A DNA stretch of 64,000 bases from Voacanga thouarsii. Taxonomy: Eukaryota; Streptophyta; Magnoliopsida; Gentianales; Apocynaceae. The notes beneath the pieces are model-generated. The model searched no databases. It was not told the origin of the DNA and saw only the letters and a list, made by a program, of their open reading frames with translations. Each line of letters starts with the position of its first letter. The stretch's first letter is position 1. The stretch lies in contig JANUWF010001161.1 in the NCBI GenBank assembly GCA_026120185.1, positions 2,552,001-2,616,000 of the forward strand, in the 5' to 3' direction. Made by a program: the position numbers and the translations under genes. This document shows positions 11,619 through 21,827 of this stretch, piece by piece.

Positions 11619-12470
11619 ATGTTTGGTTTCAGTCATTCGTCCATTATTCTCAAGAAGAATAAGTTAACTAGACCTAACTGTGTAGGCCGAAAGAGGAATC
11701 TGAACATAGTACTCACTGCGGAGGAGTACAAGTATGTTCTGATTGACCTCTATCTTGAAATTGTGGAAGATTACACGGACTAGGATCGTTAGGCTGAGAA
11801 GACATAGGGAAAAGCTGATGAAATAGCTCGATGCTATATGTTGGCTACCATGTCCAATGTTCTCTTGTCTAAGCATCAAAACATGCGTACTGCATATGAC
11901 ATTAATGTTTTCATTGTGTACCATGTTTGCTACCAAGAGCTGGCTCGCAAGGCAAGTAGCTTTTAGACCAATCATGAACACTAGGATGTTTGTGGGGGCA
12001 TCAGTTTATAAGCATATACTCAAGATGATTGCTCGCTTTGAGGACACTGAGGTCCTAGGGGCAACAATCGATGCTGAGAGCGAAATTGACATGGTTCTTG
12101 AGGCTTTCTCAAATTCATATTCTTAGTTCAAGTTAAACAATAAAATGAACAAGTTGAATATGTCTTTTATTAAGTTGATGAAAGAAGTCTAGGCTCCTCA
12201 GAAAATTATGAAGCCCGAGTCAAAAATTTTGATTACTCATTCTGGTTTATCATCTAGAACTAGGCCTAAGCCCATGAAGTTAAAGAAAAAGAAGGCCCAG
12301 AATAACATAAGGGCCTATTCCAAGAGATCCAACCACAGTAATAAGCCCAAGGGCAAGTGCTTCAAGTGTGGCAAGAAAGGACACTTCAAGAAGAACTGTC
12401 TGGACTTTTTGGCCATGTCGTCTTCAGGGTTTGTTCTATACTTAGAGTTTATATTAATGGTTGGGTAATC
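11619..12470 (+). pseudogene. gag of copia element A
   Basis: The frame starts MFGFSHSSIILKKNKLTRPN at 11619 and aligns with gag of element B. It is followed in other frames by RCYMLATMSNVLLSKHQN (about 11830) and by NTRMFVGASVYKHILKMIA (about 11980), the copia gag core. A zinc knuckle CFKCGKKGHFKKNC (CX2CX4HX4C, all four ligands kept) lies at about 12358-12400 and should bind the element RNA. Stops and frameshifts at about 11780-11800, 11945 and 12125 break the protein. An acceptor-like CATTTTTCAG precedes the start at 11583-11592. Confidence 0.85.
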
Positions 12471-14081
12471 ATCCACTTGGATTGTTGATTCCGGAGCTAC
12501 TAACCATGTCTGTAACTTTTCACAGGGGTTCAGCAAGATAAGGTGACTTAGTAGAGGAGAGTATAGACTAAGAATGGGTAAGAGAGCACAAGTATGGGCC
12601 GAAGTAGTGGGAGACTTGCAGCTTTTATTTGATTTTAATAGGATTTTAGTTTTGAAAAATACTTTATATGTTTCTAGTTTTATAGAAAATTTGATTCAGT
12701 TTCAAGATTGATTAATCAAGGATATTTTATTTCTTTCTTTTCAAGTATTTCAATCAGTAGAAATGGAAATATTATTTGTTCTAGAAAAATGTATGGGAAT
12801 ATTTTCTATATTAATCCTATTAATTTTCAAATAAATAATACTCAGATGGAACCTAATAATAAGAAGAGAAATGCCATATCAAATAACTCTTATTTTATGG
12901 CACTTGAGATTAGGACATATAAATCCTAATCAGGTTCAGAGGTTAATCCAAAATGGGTCTTTGGACTCATTGAAATTGGAAGAATGGTGTCAGTGTGCAT
13001 CTTATCTTATAGGTAAAAAGACTAAAAGGTCCTTTACTCAAAAGGCATAAAGGGCCAAGAAAATATTAGAATTAATTCATACTAATATTTATAATCTTAT
13101 GCCTTCAACTACTAGAGGAGGTTATGAATACTTCATCAAATTGATAGATGATTGCACGCATTTTGATTATGTTTACTTGATGAGGCACAAATCTGACTCA
13201 TTTGATAAATTCAAGGCATTTAAGGTTGAGGCAGAGCGTCAAACCAATAAACTAATCAAAAAGCTAAGATCGGATCATGGTGGAGAGGATCTCCTTTGTG
13301 AATTCAAGGACTATTTGGCACATTAGGGTATAGTATCTCAGCTAACTACACCTCGGACTCCCCAGCAGATTGGAGTAGTTGAGAGAAAAAAATAAAACAT
13401 TGATGAAAATGGTTAGAACCATAAGGAGTCATTCAACTTTTTATATTTCTTTTTGGGGATATACTCTAGAAACAACAGCATATATTCTGAATTTGGTGCC
13501 TTCTAAGTCAGTGCCTAAGACACCCTATAAGATATGGACTGGACAAAAGCCCAGTATGAATTATCCTAAGGTATGGGGTTGTGCAGCATATATACTGACT
13601 AAAGAAAATAAGCTAGACTTAAGATCAAAAGTGTGCTACTTCATCGGGTATCCAAACGGAACAAGGGGCGGATACTTTTGTCATCCCCAAAAGTTAAAGG
13701 TACTTGTTAGTACTCATACTAGATACTTGGAGGATAAACAAAGTATGTCCACTAAGGTTTCGTGTAAGGCGGAATTGGAAGAGAAGTTGAGAAACACTTC
13801 AACTTCTAGTGCCTCAATTGAGGAACCTAAAGAGACATAGCCAGACATTCCTAAACAAAATAAACCACATCGTAGTGAGAGAATATTTAGGGTTCCTAAA
13901 AGATGGAATAAGATGCTTTTGAGGTAGTCTCTGACTATTAGGAATAAGATCCAACTACATACGATGAGGCTATTACATATGTTGATGCAGACAAATGGCA
14001 AGTAGCAATAGATGCCAAGATTGAGTCTATGTATCTTAATAAAGTTTGAGATCCTGTCACTGCACTTGAAGGCATTAAACC
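12471..14081 (+). pseudogene. pol of copia element A, first half (protease, integrase, start of RT)
   Basis: The protease motif WIVDSGATNHVC lies at about 12478-12515. The GAG-pre-integrase region (near 12890-13060) is decayed. Integrase reappears as TTRGGYEYFIKLIDD at about 13108, LRSDHGGEDL at about 13264, and TPQQIGV near 13358. KVCYFIGYPNGTRGGYF (about 13636) is the integrase C-terminal segment. The reading reaches the start of reverse transcriptase (EGIKP at about 14068) and is cut at 14081 by element B. The continuation is at 23841. Stops include TAG 13324-13326 and TAG 13838-13840. Confidence 0.87.
14077..14081 (+). other. Target-site duplication AAACC, left copy (element B)
   Basis: AAACC precedes the TGTTGG end of the B 5' LTR and is repeated at 23841-23845 after the CCCTCA end of its 3' LTR. 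Removing B plus one copy restores the flanking codons of element A reverse transcriptase. Confidence 0.95.
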
Positions 14082-16096
14082 TGTTGGATTGTATGCCCTC
14101 TTAGACTAGGTTTCTGATATAAAATCGAATATTTTAATGAAAGAATTTATTTTCAGAAATTGTTTGTGAATTTACTTTTTGTTTGTGCACGATTTTCGTT
14201 TGGAACAGACCCATTGTGTTTAAATAAGTGATCCATGTGAATGGTGGTCTTTTACAGTAAGGTATGGATCACGGGTTATTTAACACATAAACATTTGTTC
14301 TTAACCTATTGATGAGACTGGGAACCTCATCATGTTTAGGTTATTATGTTATGAATTCCAAATGGGGAATGGCTTACCTTTAGCCAGTGGGTAGTCCACT
14401 CACTTCATGACATAAGCATATTTCGAATACGTAGAACAGGACCTGTAGTAGTGGTTTCTCAAAGTACTATATGGTAGAAACCTAGACTACTACCGCTACA
14501 GCGTGGACTAGTACTCTACGACTTGAGTATGAGTTGGTGGTTTAGCGAAGCTGGAAGCATATACTTTGATTTGCTGTAGTTGAGGTTCTATCGTAAGGCC
14601 AATATACTTGCATGTTGGGCATGTGTGACTAGTTAGTTAAGACAGACTTATACAAGATAGTTTCTGCACTATATCGCCCATTGTGGTTGTCCGAATGGTC
14701 TAAATTATCCAGCGCCCTGGGAAACATGACTTGGATGTTTGCTTTAGGGTAGCTCCCTTAGAAAGCGGAAACACTCCAGGAAGTCGTGGATCATTGGACT
14801 AGAAGCCTAAGGATGGTAGATGTCATTTAGGGGGGTGTTAGTACACTTCTTCCTCTCTAAATGTACGGTGATGTGTAGAGGGGTATTTTAGTCATTTCAC
14901 CTGTAGGTCGGAGACTTTGCGAATGCAGCATTGTCCTTGGGGTCAATATTTCCTTATGGTGATATTAGGAATTATTTAAAATGCAAAATACAACTATTTA
15001 TATAGCAGGGGTATTTTGGTCATTTTAGCAGCCAAGGCGATGTGTCTTTTTGGTCCTCGGAATAGCCCGTAAGTCCTAACTAATTTTGGGTTGAGGAATT
15101 GGTCTCAGTTGAAGAGGATTTTATTTTATTTTATTCAGGAAGTCTAATTTATTATTGGACTGGAATAAAATAAATAAATAAATAAAAATAGGAGTTGAGA
15201 GAAAATTATTTATCTAGTTTATTTGGTTAATTAATTTTTCAGGGCCTAGGTCCAGTATGAATAATTAAGAAATTAACCTGGGCTTAAACTAGGAAAAATA
15301 ATTAATGTTTAATTATTTATTGGGTTATTTATATAGGCCCAAGAAATAAATAATTAAAGATTAATTATTTTGGTTCATTTGGGCTCATTAATTATTTATT
15401 GGGTTATTTATACAAACCCAAGAAATAAATAATTAATGTTTATTATTTTGGGCCTTTTGGGTCCAAGAAAAATAATAAATATTTATCTGGCCCAATAGCT
15501 TGAACCTTAGGGTTTTTTCCAGATATGGTTAAGAGGAGTTTAAGGTTAGGCCAAACTGATTCTCAGGATAACATTCGGGTGTTTTGAAATCCCGGGGATA
15601 TGTTTATCAGATAATGAGAGACCTAATTTTGGCTAACTAATAAACAACTCTCTGGAAAAAGAAAAACCTCAGTTTTCCCTACCAAACAGAGACTCACGTC
15701 GTCTCTCTCTCTGCTCTCTCTCATGTTTCTTCTTCTTGGTTTCTCCTTGGACTTTGCTAACCAATAGCAGGTAAACCAAGGAGAATTGAGACCCTTCCTC
15801 TTCACCATAGTGTTCACCGACTAGAGGGTAGACAGAGGAATATCCCGAGTGCTGGATAGCTTGGCATTGATGCAAACAAGGAGAAGTAGAAGGCTAGCGG
15901 GTGTTCAACCGGGAGCTTCTTCAAGTGGGCAAAGCGAGGCAATTCTAGTCGTTCAATCCACTCCTACTCAACCTAGAAGGGTTAAGGAGCGCAAAGGTAT
16001 GATCTTCACGCTAACGCATGGCCTCTATGGATCGTGTTTAATTTTTCTCTCTGTTTTTTTTTTCGTCCATGGCTCCCCTATTTCTGCGTTCCGTCA
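14082..16096 (+). mobile_element. 5' LTR of element B (2,015 bp)
   Basis: It begins TGTTGGATTGTATGCC and ends TTCCGTCA. It is paired with the 3' LTR at 21828-23840. U3 has an AT-rich region of repeated ATTAATTATTTATTGGG segments (about 15280-15480). The promoter is not obvious. The 3' end holds a CT-rich tract (TCGTCTCTCTCTCTGCTCTC, about 15699-15718) and a short ORF at 15870. Confidence 0.95.
15870..15996 (+). CDS. Conserved short ORF in the B LTR, candidate spliced leader of gag
   Basis: The ORF starts MQTRRSRRLAGVQPG at 15870 and continues SSSGQSEAI...RRVKERK to a splice-donor-like AAAG|GTATGA at 15996/15997. It is basic at both ends, with a serine/glutamine-rich middle, and resembles no domain I know. 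Three LTR copies (15870, 23614, and minus strand near 54842) keep it open with mostly conservative changes. If the intron at 15997-17892 is removed, its last partial codon joins the first bases before gag ATG in the same frame. That could give Gag an N-terminal extension encoded by the LTR. The ORF reads on unspliced to about 16148 with no similarity. Function is inference. Confidence 0.5.
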
Positions 16097-17892
16097 ATGT
16101 GGTATCAGAGCCAATGGTTTTGATCAATATAGGGAGCATGGTAGTTAATAAAATGGAGAAGATGATTATACCTGTGATCCTTCGCTGTTTTGGTATGGGA
16201 TAGGTGGATTTGTAAGCTTCATAGTGGAAGCATAGGCATCTCTGTAATTTTTTTGCTTTGATGTTTTAATCGCGTAAACCCAATTTAAATGGGTATAGGC
16301 GGTTGTGTTTTTATATTGGATGTTTTTTGTAAGTAAAAATGTCCAAAGAAGCCAAAGAAGGCTGAAAAAAATGAAGCAGAAGAGTTTCTGCAATTTCGCG
16401 CGCGGACGCGTGAAAAACGAAGAAGATGATACTGTTCCTAAGCCACCGGTCGAGCCGAGCCGATGTTTCTGTGAGGAGAGCTGCAGTCTGTGAGCCGCGA
16501 AGCCGAGCCAAATTGAGGGGAATTGAAGCTGTTTTCAATTGCAAGAATTGAAATTGAAATTCAATTCCGCGCGCGGGTTAGCAAACCGGATCGGGCGTGC
16601 CATTCGGATAAAGGCGCGGATCCTTCGCGGGTCGGCAGTAGAGGGCAACTAGTTGCGGGCGCGGATCAGCTCCGTGGGTCACGCGGTAAGCGATTTGGTG
16701 CGGCGCGGTGCACCGTGGCCTCGGTGGACCGCAGGCCATGCGGGCGCGGATTCGGTGCGGCAGGTGCCGTGGACCGCCAGCGTTTTTTTTTCCTTTTTCG
16801 TGTTGGGTCCCATACCAGGCGAAGTTAATATTTTTGCAATATTTATATTCTTGGAATATATTTTCATGAAAAATATTAGTAAGGGATTTTAGGATTAAAC
16901 AAGATCATTAATTAATTAATGTGTTTAATTCTATTATTTGGGCACTTAGGTTTAAAAAATAGAAAAGCATGAAAACGTTTACTGTTTTGAGCATGCTATT
17001 TTTTTATGTACCTATGTGTGCTTTTCTCAAAGACCAAAGTCTTTGGGAACATTTTTGACAAGAAAAAATATTTTTTCTTCAAAAACTAAATGGTTATTTT
17101 AATTGGTACAAAAATTAATCCTTGAATATTTTTCTCAAAGGATATAATCCTTGACATGGAAAATATATTGGATTTAGATATTTTTGTAAATTAAAATGGA
17201 GAGCCATTTTGTTTTATTTTGCACTAAAAAAATTATTTTGTTAAATAAACTTGAGACCAAAGTCTCTAGAAAGTTTTAATTGGAAAATTTTTGAAATCAT
17301 TAAGTTTTAACTTAAATAAAATTAGTCCATGGAGGAAATCTCTCAAAGGATATAAGCCTTGACATAGAGATTTTATTAGACTTAGATATTTTATTTTTGA
17401 GTTAAGGAAAAATTAATGGAAATTTCAAAAGGATATTTTTCAGAAAACCTTTATTTTAAAAGACTAAGTGGGAGAGGGGTTTCAACGGCCCCACGGCTTC
17501 CATCACGGTCCTCATTAGAGATCGTAGATCCCCTCGCGTTACCCTGGGAGTGAACCCGTATAGGATGGGGATACCACAAGGATCTAGATCTAATGGAAGG
17601 ATGTAATTAATAACCCGGGGCACGTACTATGATCGGCCAGCCCACGTTGGAGGTTATAGTGCGAGGTATGTCCATAGGAAATGAGAGGAAACGGCCATCC
17701 CACGATGGAGTTATTCTCTAGACCATTACCTAGAAGGGAAATTAATTTGTGGTGGTTAATACACTTAGCTTAGGAAACTGTTAATCTTCCCAAGAAGCTA
17801 TGTCAGTTTTCCTAACAGCCAAATTATTTTTAGTGCACAAATTTTATTTTGTTTTCACAAACTAATTTCTTTCTTTTATTTTCGATTTTCAG
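15997..17892 (+). promoter_or_regulatory. Putative leader intron of element B
   Basis: The donor GTATGATC follows the LTR ORF. The acceptor is a pyrimidine-rich tract ending TTCGATTTTCAG at 17892, two bases before the gag ATG. Splicing would remove the LTR end, the primer site and the 1.8-kb leader and put the LTR ORF in frame with gag. The GTATGATC donor is kept in all three LTRs of the family, although the base before GT varies (G, A, T). Spliced copia RNAs are known in other plant elements such as BARE1; here it is a sequence prediction only. Confidence 0.45.
16100..16112 (+). other. Primer binding site of element B (initiator tRNA-Met)
   Basis: TGGTATCAGAGCC lies three bases after the LTR end. 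It is the exact plant copia consensus for priming by initiator tRNA-Met. Confidence 0.95.
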
Positions 17893-17894
17893 AA
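16113..17894 (+). other. Leader of element B with a GC-rich block
   Basis: The leader is AT-rich except for about 16395-16785, which is strongly GC- and CpG-rich (CGCGCGGACGCGTG, GGCGCGGATCC, GTGCGGCGCGGTGC). The rest resembles the leader of A: GGATTTTAGGATTAAACAAG at 16885, then a repeated CTCAAAGGATATAA(T/G)CCTTGACA segment at 17132 and 17342. Overlapping short ORFs in the GC-rich block on both strands have no recognisable domain and look like composition effects. Confidence 0.7.
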
Positions 17895-18670
17895 ATGGTG
17901 GGAGGTTCTTTTAGTTTATTGGCCGTTATTCTCAGGGAGAATAAGTTAACGGGTCCGAACTATGTGGACTGGAAAAGGAACCTGGACATAATACTCACAA
18001 CCGAGGAGTATAAGTATGTCCTTTACTGAAACCTGCCTTGTTATCGGGGAAGGTTCCACCGCTGAAGAGCGAGAGGCTGAAAAGGCATGGAAGAAAGTTG
18101 ACGAAATGGCACGTTGCTATATGTTAGCTTCCATGTCTAATGTGCTCCAGTCAAAACACGAGCACATGGCTTCTGCATATGACATAAGTCAATCATTGGC
18201 AACTATGTTCGCAGACAAGAGCCGACCCGCAAGGCGAGAGGCTCTTCGAACTATTGTGAACACTAAGATGGCCGAGGGAGCATCGGTCCGAGAGCATATG
18301 CTCAAGATGATTGCTGCTTTCGAGGAGGCAGAAATCTTAGGGGTCGTTATTGACCCCGAGAGCCAAGTGGACATGGTTCTCGAATCTCTATCGAGCTCTT
18401 TCACTCGGCTCAAGTTAAACTATAACATGAACAAGTTGAACATGAGTTTAACCGAACCGATGAAGGAGCTCCGGATGGCGGAGAAGGTCATGAAGCCGCA
18501 GTCTAAGGCCATGATTGCTAAGGCCTCTTCGCAAGAACCGGGCCTAAGCCCGGAAAGTTCAAGAGGAAGAAGGGGAATGCAAGCAGCCTGACCCAAGAAC
18601 CAGCCCAAGGACAAACCAAAGGGCAAGTGCTTCAAGTGTGGAAAGAAGGGACACTGGAAAAAGAGTCTCC
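17895..18670 (+). pseudogene. gag of copia element B
   Basis: ATG at 17895 opens MVGGSFSLLAVILRENKL and runs through YVDWKRNLDIILTTEEYKYV. An extra T near 18020 shifts the frame. A long frame (18016-18591) then carries the gag core: ARCYMLASMSNVLQSKHEH, SLATMFADKSRPARREALR, REHMLKMIAAFEEAEILGV and the TRLKLNYNMNKLNMSLTE region. A second shift near 18555 leads to the zinc knuckle CFKCGKKGHWKK at about 18628, whose last cysteine is missing (the read continues SLRI). So Gag is broken twice and its RNA-binding finger is incomplete. The start is chosen because the same residues open gag in element A. Confidence 0.9.
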
Positions 18671-19995
18671 GGATCTTCGAGCCAAGAAAAACCCCACGAG
18701 TAATGTTTACTATCTAGAGTTCATATCAATGGTAGGATCAACTTTCACTTGGATTGTTGATTCAGGAGCTACTGATCATATCTGTAACTCATTGCAGGGG
18801 TTTAGGAAGATAAGAAGACTCAAGAAGGGCGAACATGGGCTTCGAGTGGGAAATTGAGCACAAGTCTGGGCCCTTGCAGTGGGAGAGTTGGATCTCATTT
18901 TTTATTGTAATAAGATAGTGGTTTTAAAAGACATTTTATATGTACCTGGTTTTCGTCAGAATTTAATTTCAGTTGCAAAACTTATTAATCAAGGATATTC
19001 TGTATCTTTCCATTCTGGTATTTCTATCAGTAGAGATGGAGAAATTTTATGTACTGGGCACATGTATGGAAATTTTTTCTTTTTAAACCCTATTAACAAA
19101 CAATCAAATAACGCTCAGTCTGAACCTTTAACTAAGAAGAGAAAGACCAATATCAATGATTCATACCTTTGGCATCTGAGGTTGGGTCATATTAACTTAA
19201 CAAGGATTCAGAGGCTAATCCATGATGGACCTTTGGGCTCATTGAGATTGGAAAGCTGGCCTTAGTGTGAATCCTGCCTGATGGGAAAAATGACCAAAAG
19301 GTCTTTTACACCAAAGGCGGATAGAGCCAAGGAGGTGTTGAGTCTTGTTCACACTGATGTGTGTGGTCCATTGTCCACACTAGCTAAGGGAGGTTTTGAG
19401 TACTTCATCACGTTCACGGATGATTATACGTGGTATGGTTACATTTACCTGATGAGACGCAAGTCTGACTCTTTTGACAAGTTCAAAGAGTTTAAGGCTG
19501 AAGGGAGCGTCGGACAGGTAAATTAATCAAAACCTTACGATCGGATCGTGGTGGAGAGTACCTCCTAGGTGAATTCAAGGACTACATGGTACATCATGGG
19601 ATAGTATCCCAGCTCTCTGCGCCGGGAACACCCCAGCAGAACGGAGTAGCTGAGAGAAGGAACAGGACGTTGATGGAAATGGTCAGTAGCATGATGTCTC
19701 ATGCTACTCTTCCAGTATCCTTCTGGGGATATGCCCTGGAAACAGCAGCATATATTCTGAACTTGGTGCTTCCAAGTCAGTACCTAGGACTCCCTATAAG
19801 ATGTAGACTGGGCGTAAGCCAAGTCTGAATCATCTCAGGATTTGGGGATGTCCAGCTTACGTACTGATCAAGGGAGACAAGTTGGAACCAAGATCAGAAT
19901 TATGCTATTTTGTTGGGTATCCAAAAGGGACAAAAGGAGGATACTTTTATCATCATAAGGAGTAGAAGGTACTAGTCAGTACCAATGCTAGATAC
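18671..19995 (+). pseudogene. pol of element B: protease and integrase
   Basis: The protease has WIVDSGATDHICNS at about 18750 with the DSG active site intact. TGA at 18855-18857 interrupts it. The frame from 18879 holds the end of protease and the GAG-pre-integrase domain (LWHLRLGHINLTRIQRL at about 19170), stopping at TAG 19263-19265. Integrase follows: CESCLMGKMTKRSF, LVHTDVCGPLS, GFEYFITFTDDYT and YIYLMRRKSDSFDKF. A base is lost near 19500, then TLRSDRGGEYLL, TPQQNGVAERRNRTL (about 19635) and SFWGYALETAAYILN. Another shift comes near 19765 before LCYFVGYPKGTKGGYFYH (about 19903), and a TAG follows at about 19963. Confidence 0.92.
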
Positions 19996-21805
19996 TTGGA
20001 AGATGATCAAAGTACTTCCACTAAAGGTTCAACGAGGTTGGAACTTCAGGAGAAGTTATTTACGGAATCAACTTCTTCTGACCCGATAGTGGAACAAGAA
20101 GAGGCACAGCCTCAAGAGCCTGTGCAAATGGAGCCTCATCGTAGTGGGAGGGTGTCTAGGGTTCCGGATAGATGGACTGGAGAAGCTTTTGAGCTAGTCT
20201 CCGACCATCAGGAACAAGATCTCACTAGATACGAGAAGACTATTGCTGATGCCGATGCAAATCTGTGGCATGAAGCAATGAAAGCCGAGATTGAGTCTAT
20301 GTACCTCAATCAGGTTTGGGATCTTGTAGCTTCACCTGAAGGGATAAAACCCATTGGGTACAAGTGGGTATACAAGAGGAAGAGAGGAGCGGATGGGAAG
20401 GTGGAAACCTTCAAAGCTAGGCTTGTGGCGAAAGGGTATACTCAGAAAGAGGGTATCAACTATGAGGAAACCTTTTCCCCGGTAGCTATGCTTAAATCCA
20501 TCCGCATCCTCCTTGCCATCGCCTGTCACTATGACTACGAGATATGGCAAATGAATGTCAAGACGGCATTCTTGAATGGCCATCTTAGTGAAGACATCTA
20601 TATGTCCCAACCGGAAGGCTTCATTGCTGAAGGCCAGGAACATATGGTTTGCAAGCTTAAGAAGTCCATTTATGGACTTAAGCAGGCATCGAGAGCATGG
20701 AACATTCGTTTTGATGAGACCGTAAAGTCTTATGGTTTTATTCAAAACGAAGATGAACCATGCATGTACAGGAAACTTGAAGGCATTAATGTGGTTTTTC
20801 TTGTCCTCTATGTGGATGGCATTCTACTCATTGGAAATGATGTAGGGACATTGTCATCTACAAAGGTTTGGCTGTCTAGTCAATTCAGTATGAAGGACTT
20901 GGGAGAAGCCAGCTACATTCTCGGGATTAGGCTTCTTAGAAATAGGAAGCAGAGAATGTTAGGATTATCCCAAGCGACATACATTGACAAGATGCTGGCT
21001 AAGTACAGCATGGACTCATGCAAGGGAGCTCTAATCCCTTGTAGACATGGGTTGTCATTTTCTTCGAAGGACTGTCCTAAGTCTCAAGAAGAAAAGGACA
21101 GAATGAGTAGGATTCCCTACGCTTCGGCTGTGGGAAGTCTCATGTACGCCATGCTATGTACTAGGCCAGATATCTGCTTTGCCGTGGGCTTAGTTAGCAG
21201 ATATCAGTCAAACCCAAGGGAGGTTCATTGGTAAGCTGTAAAGCATATTCTCAAGTACCTCAAGGGAACGAGAGATTATATGCTGGTTTACAGAGCTGGT
21301 GATTTGGTTCCTATAGGATACACAGACTCAGACTTCCAGGCGGATAAGGATGAGAGAAAATCCACTAGTGGATATGTCTTCACATTGTCTGGAGGAGCAA
21401 TTTCATGGAGGAGTATCAAGCAATCTTGTATTGCTGACTCAACCATGGAAGCTGAGTATGTGGCAGTTTTGGAAGCGTCCAAGTAAGCAGTTTGGCTCCG
21501 GAAGTTCCTTTCAGAACTTGGAGTCATACAACATATGGACAGGAGTATTGCGACAACCTGATGTGATGTATTGCGACAACACTGGAGTAGTATCGCAATC
21601 TAAGGAACCTCGGAACCACAAGAAGGGGAAACACATCGAGAGGAAGTACCACCTGATCCGAGATTTCATCCAGAGACGGGAAGTTGTGGTGGAGCATATT
21701 ACCTCAGAAAATAATCTAGCAGACCCATTCACCAAGCCTTTGGCTGAGAGAGTCTTCAAGAGACACTTAAACGCCATAGGGGTGGGCACCTATGGAATTA
21801 CCTAG
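19996..21805 (+). pseudogene. pol of element B: reverse transcriptase and RNase H
   Basis: A 412-codon open stretch (19996-21234) carries nearly the whole RT: KWVYKRKRGADGKVETFKA, RLVAKGYTQKEGINYEETF, NVKTAFLNGHLSEDIYMSQ, GLKQASRAWN, and the RNase H start. The active-site box reads YVDG (20809-20820) instead of YVDD, so the enzyme should be inactive. TAA at 21232-21234 breaks the thumb/RNase H junction. RNase H continues from 21280 (GYTDSDFQADKDERKSTSGY, STMEAEYVAVLEASK) to TAA 21484-21486. After a disturbed stretch near 21540-21570, where TTGCGACAACNTG is nearly repeated, another frame reads CDNTGVVSQSKEPRNHKKGK and LADPFTKPL to the stop at 21803-21805. Confidence 0.93.
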
Positions 21806-21810
21806 TCTTA

Positions 21811-21827
21811 GAGTGCAAGTGGGAGAT
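21811..21827 (+). other. Polypurine tract of element B
   Basis: GAGTGCAAGTGGGAGAT lies between the pol stop and the 3' LTR, where plus-strand synthesis would start. Confidence 0.85.

Noticed and set aside
11857..12126. ORF reading NTRMFVGASVYKHILKMIA taken as a separate gene
   Set aside because: It is the gag core of element A in one of several shifted frames, not an independent gene.
16523..16867. Overlapping ORFs on both strands in the GC-rich leader of element B
   Set aside because: All frames are open mainly because GC-rich sequence has few stops; no domain or conserved counterpart in element A.
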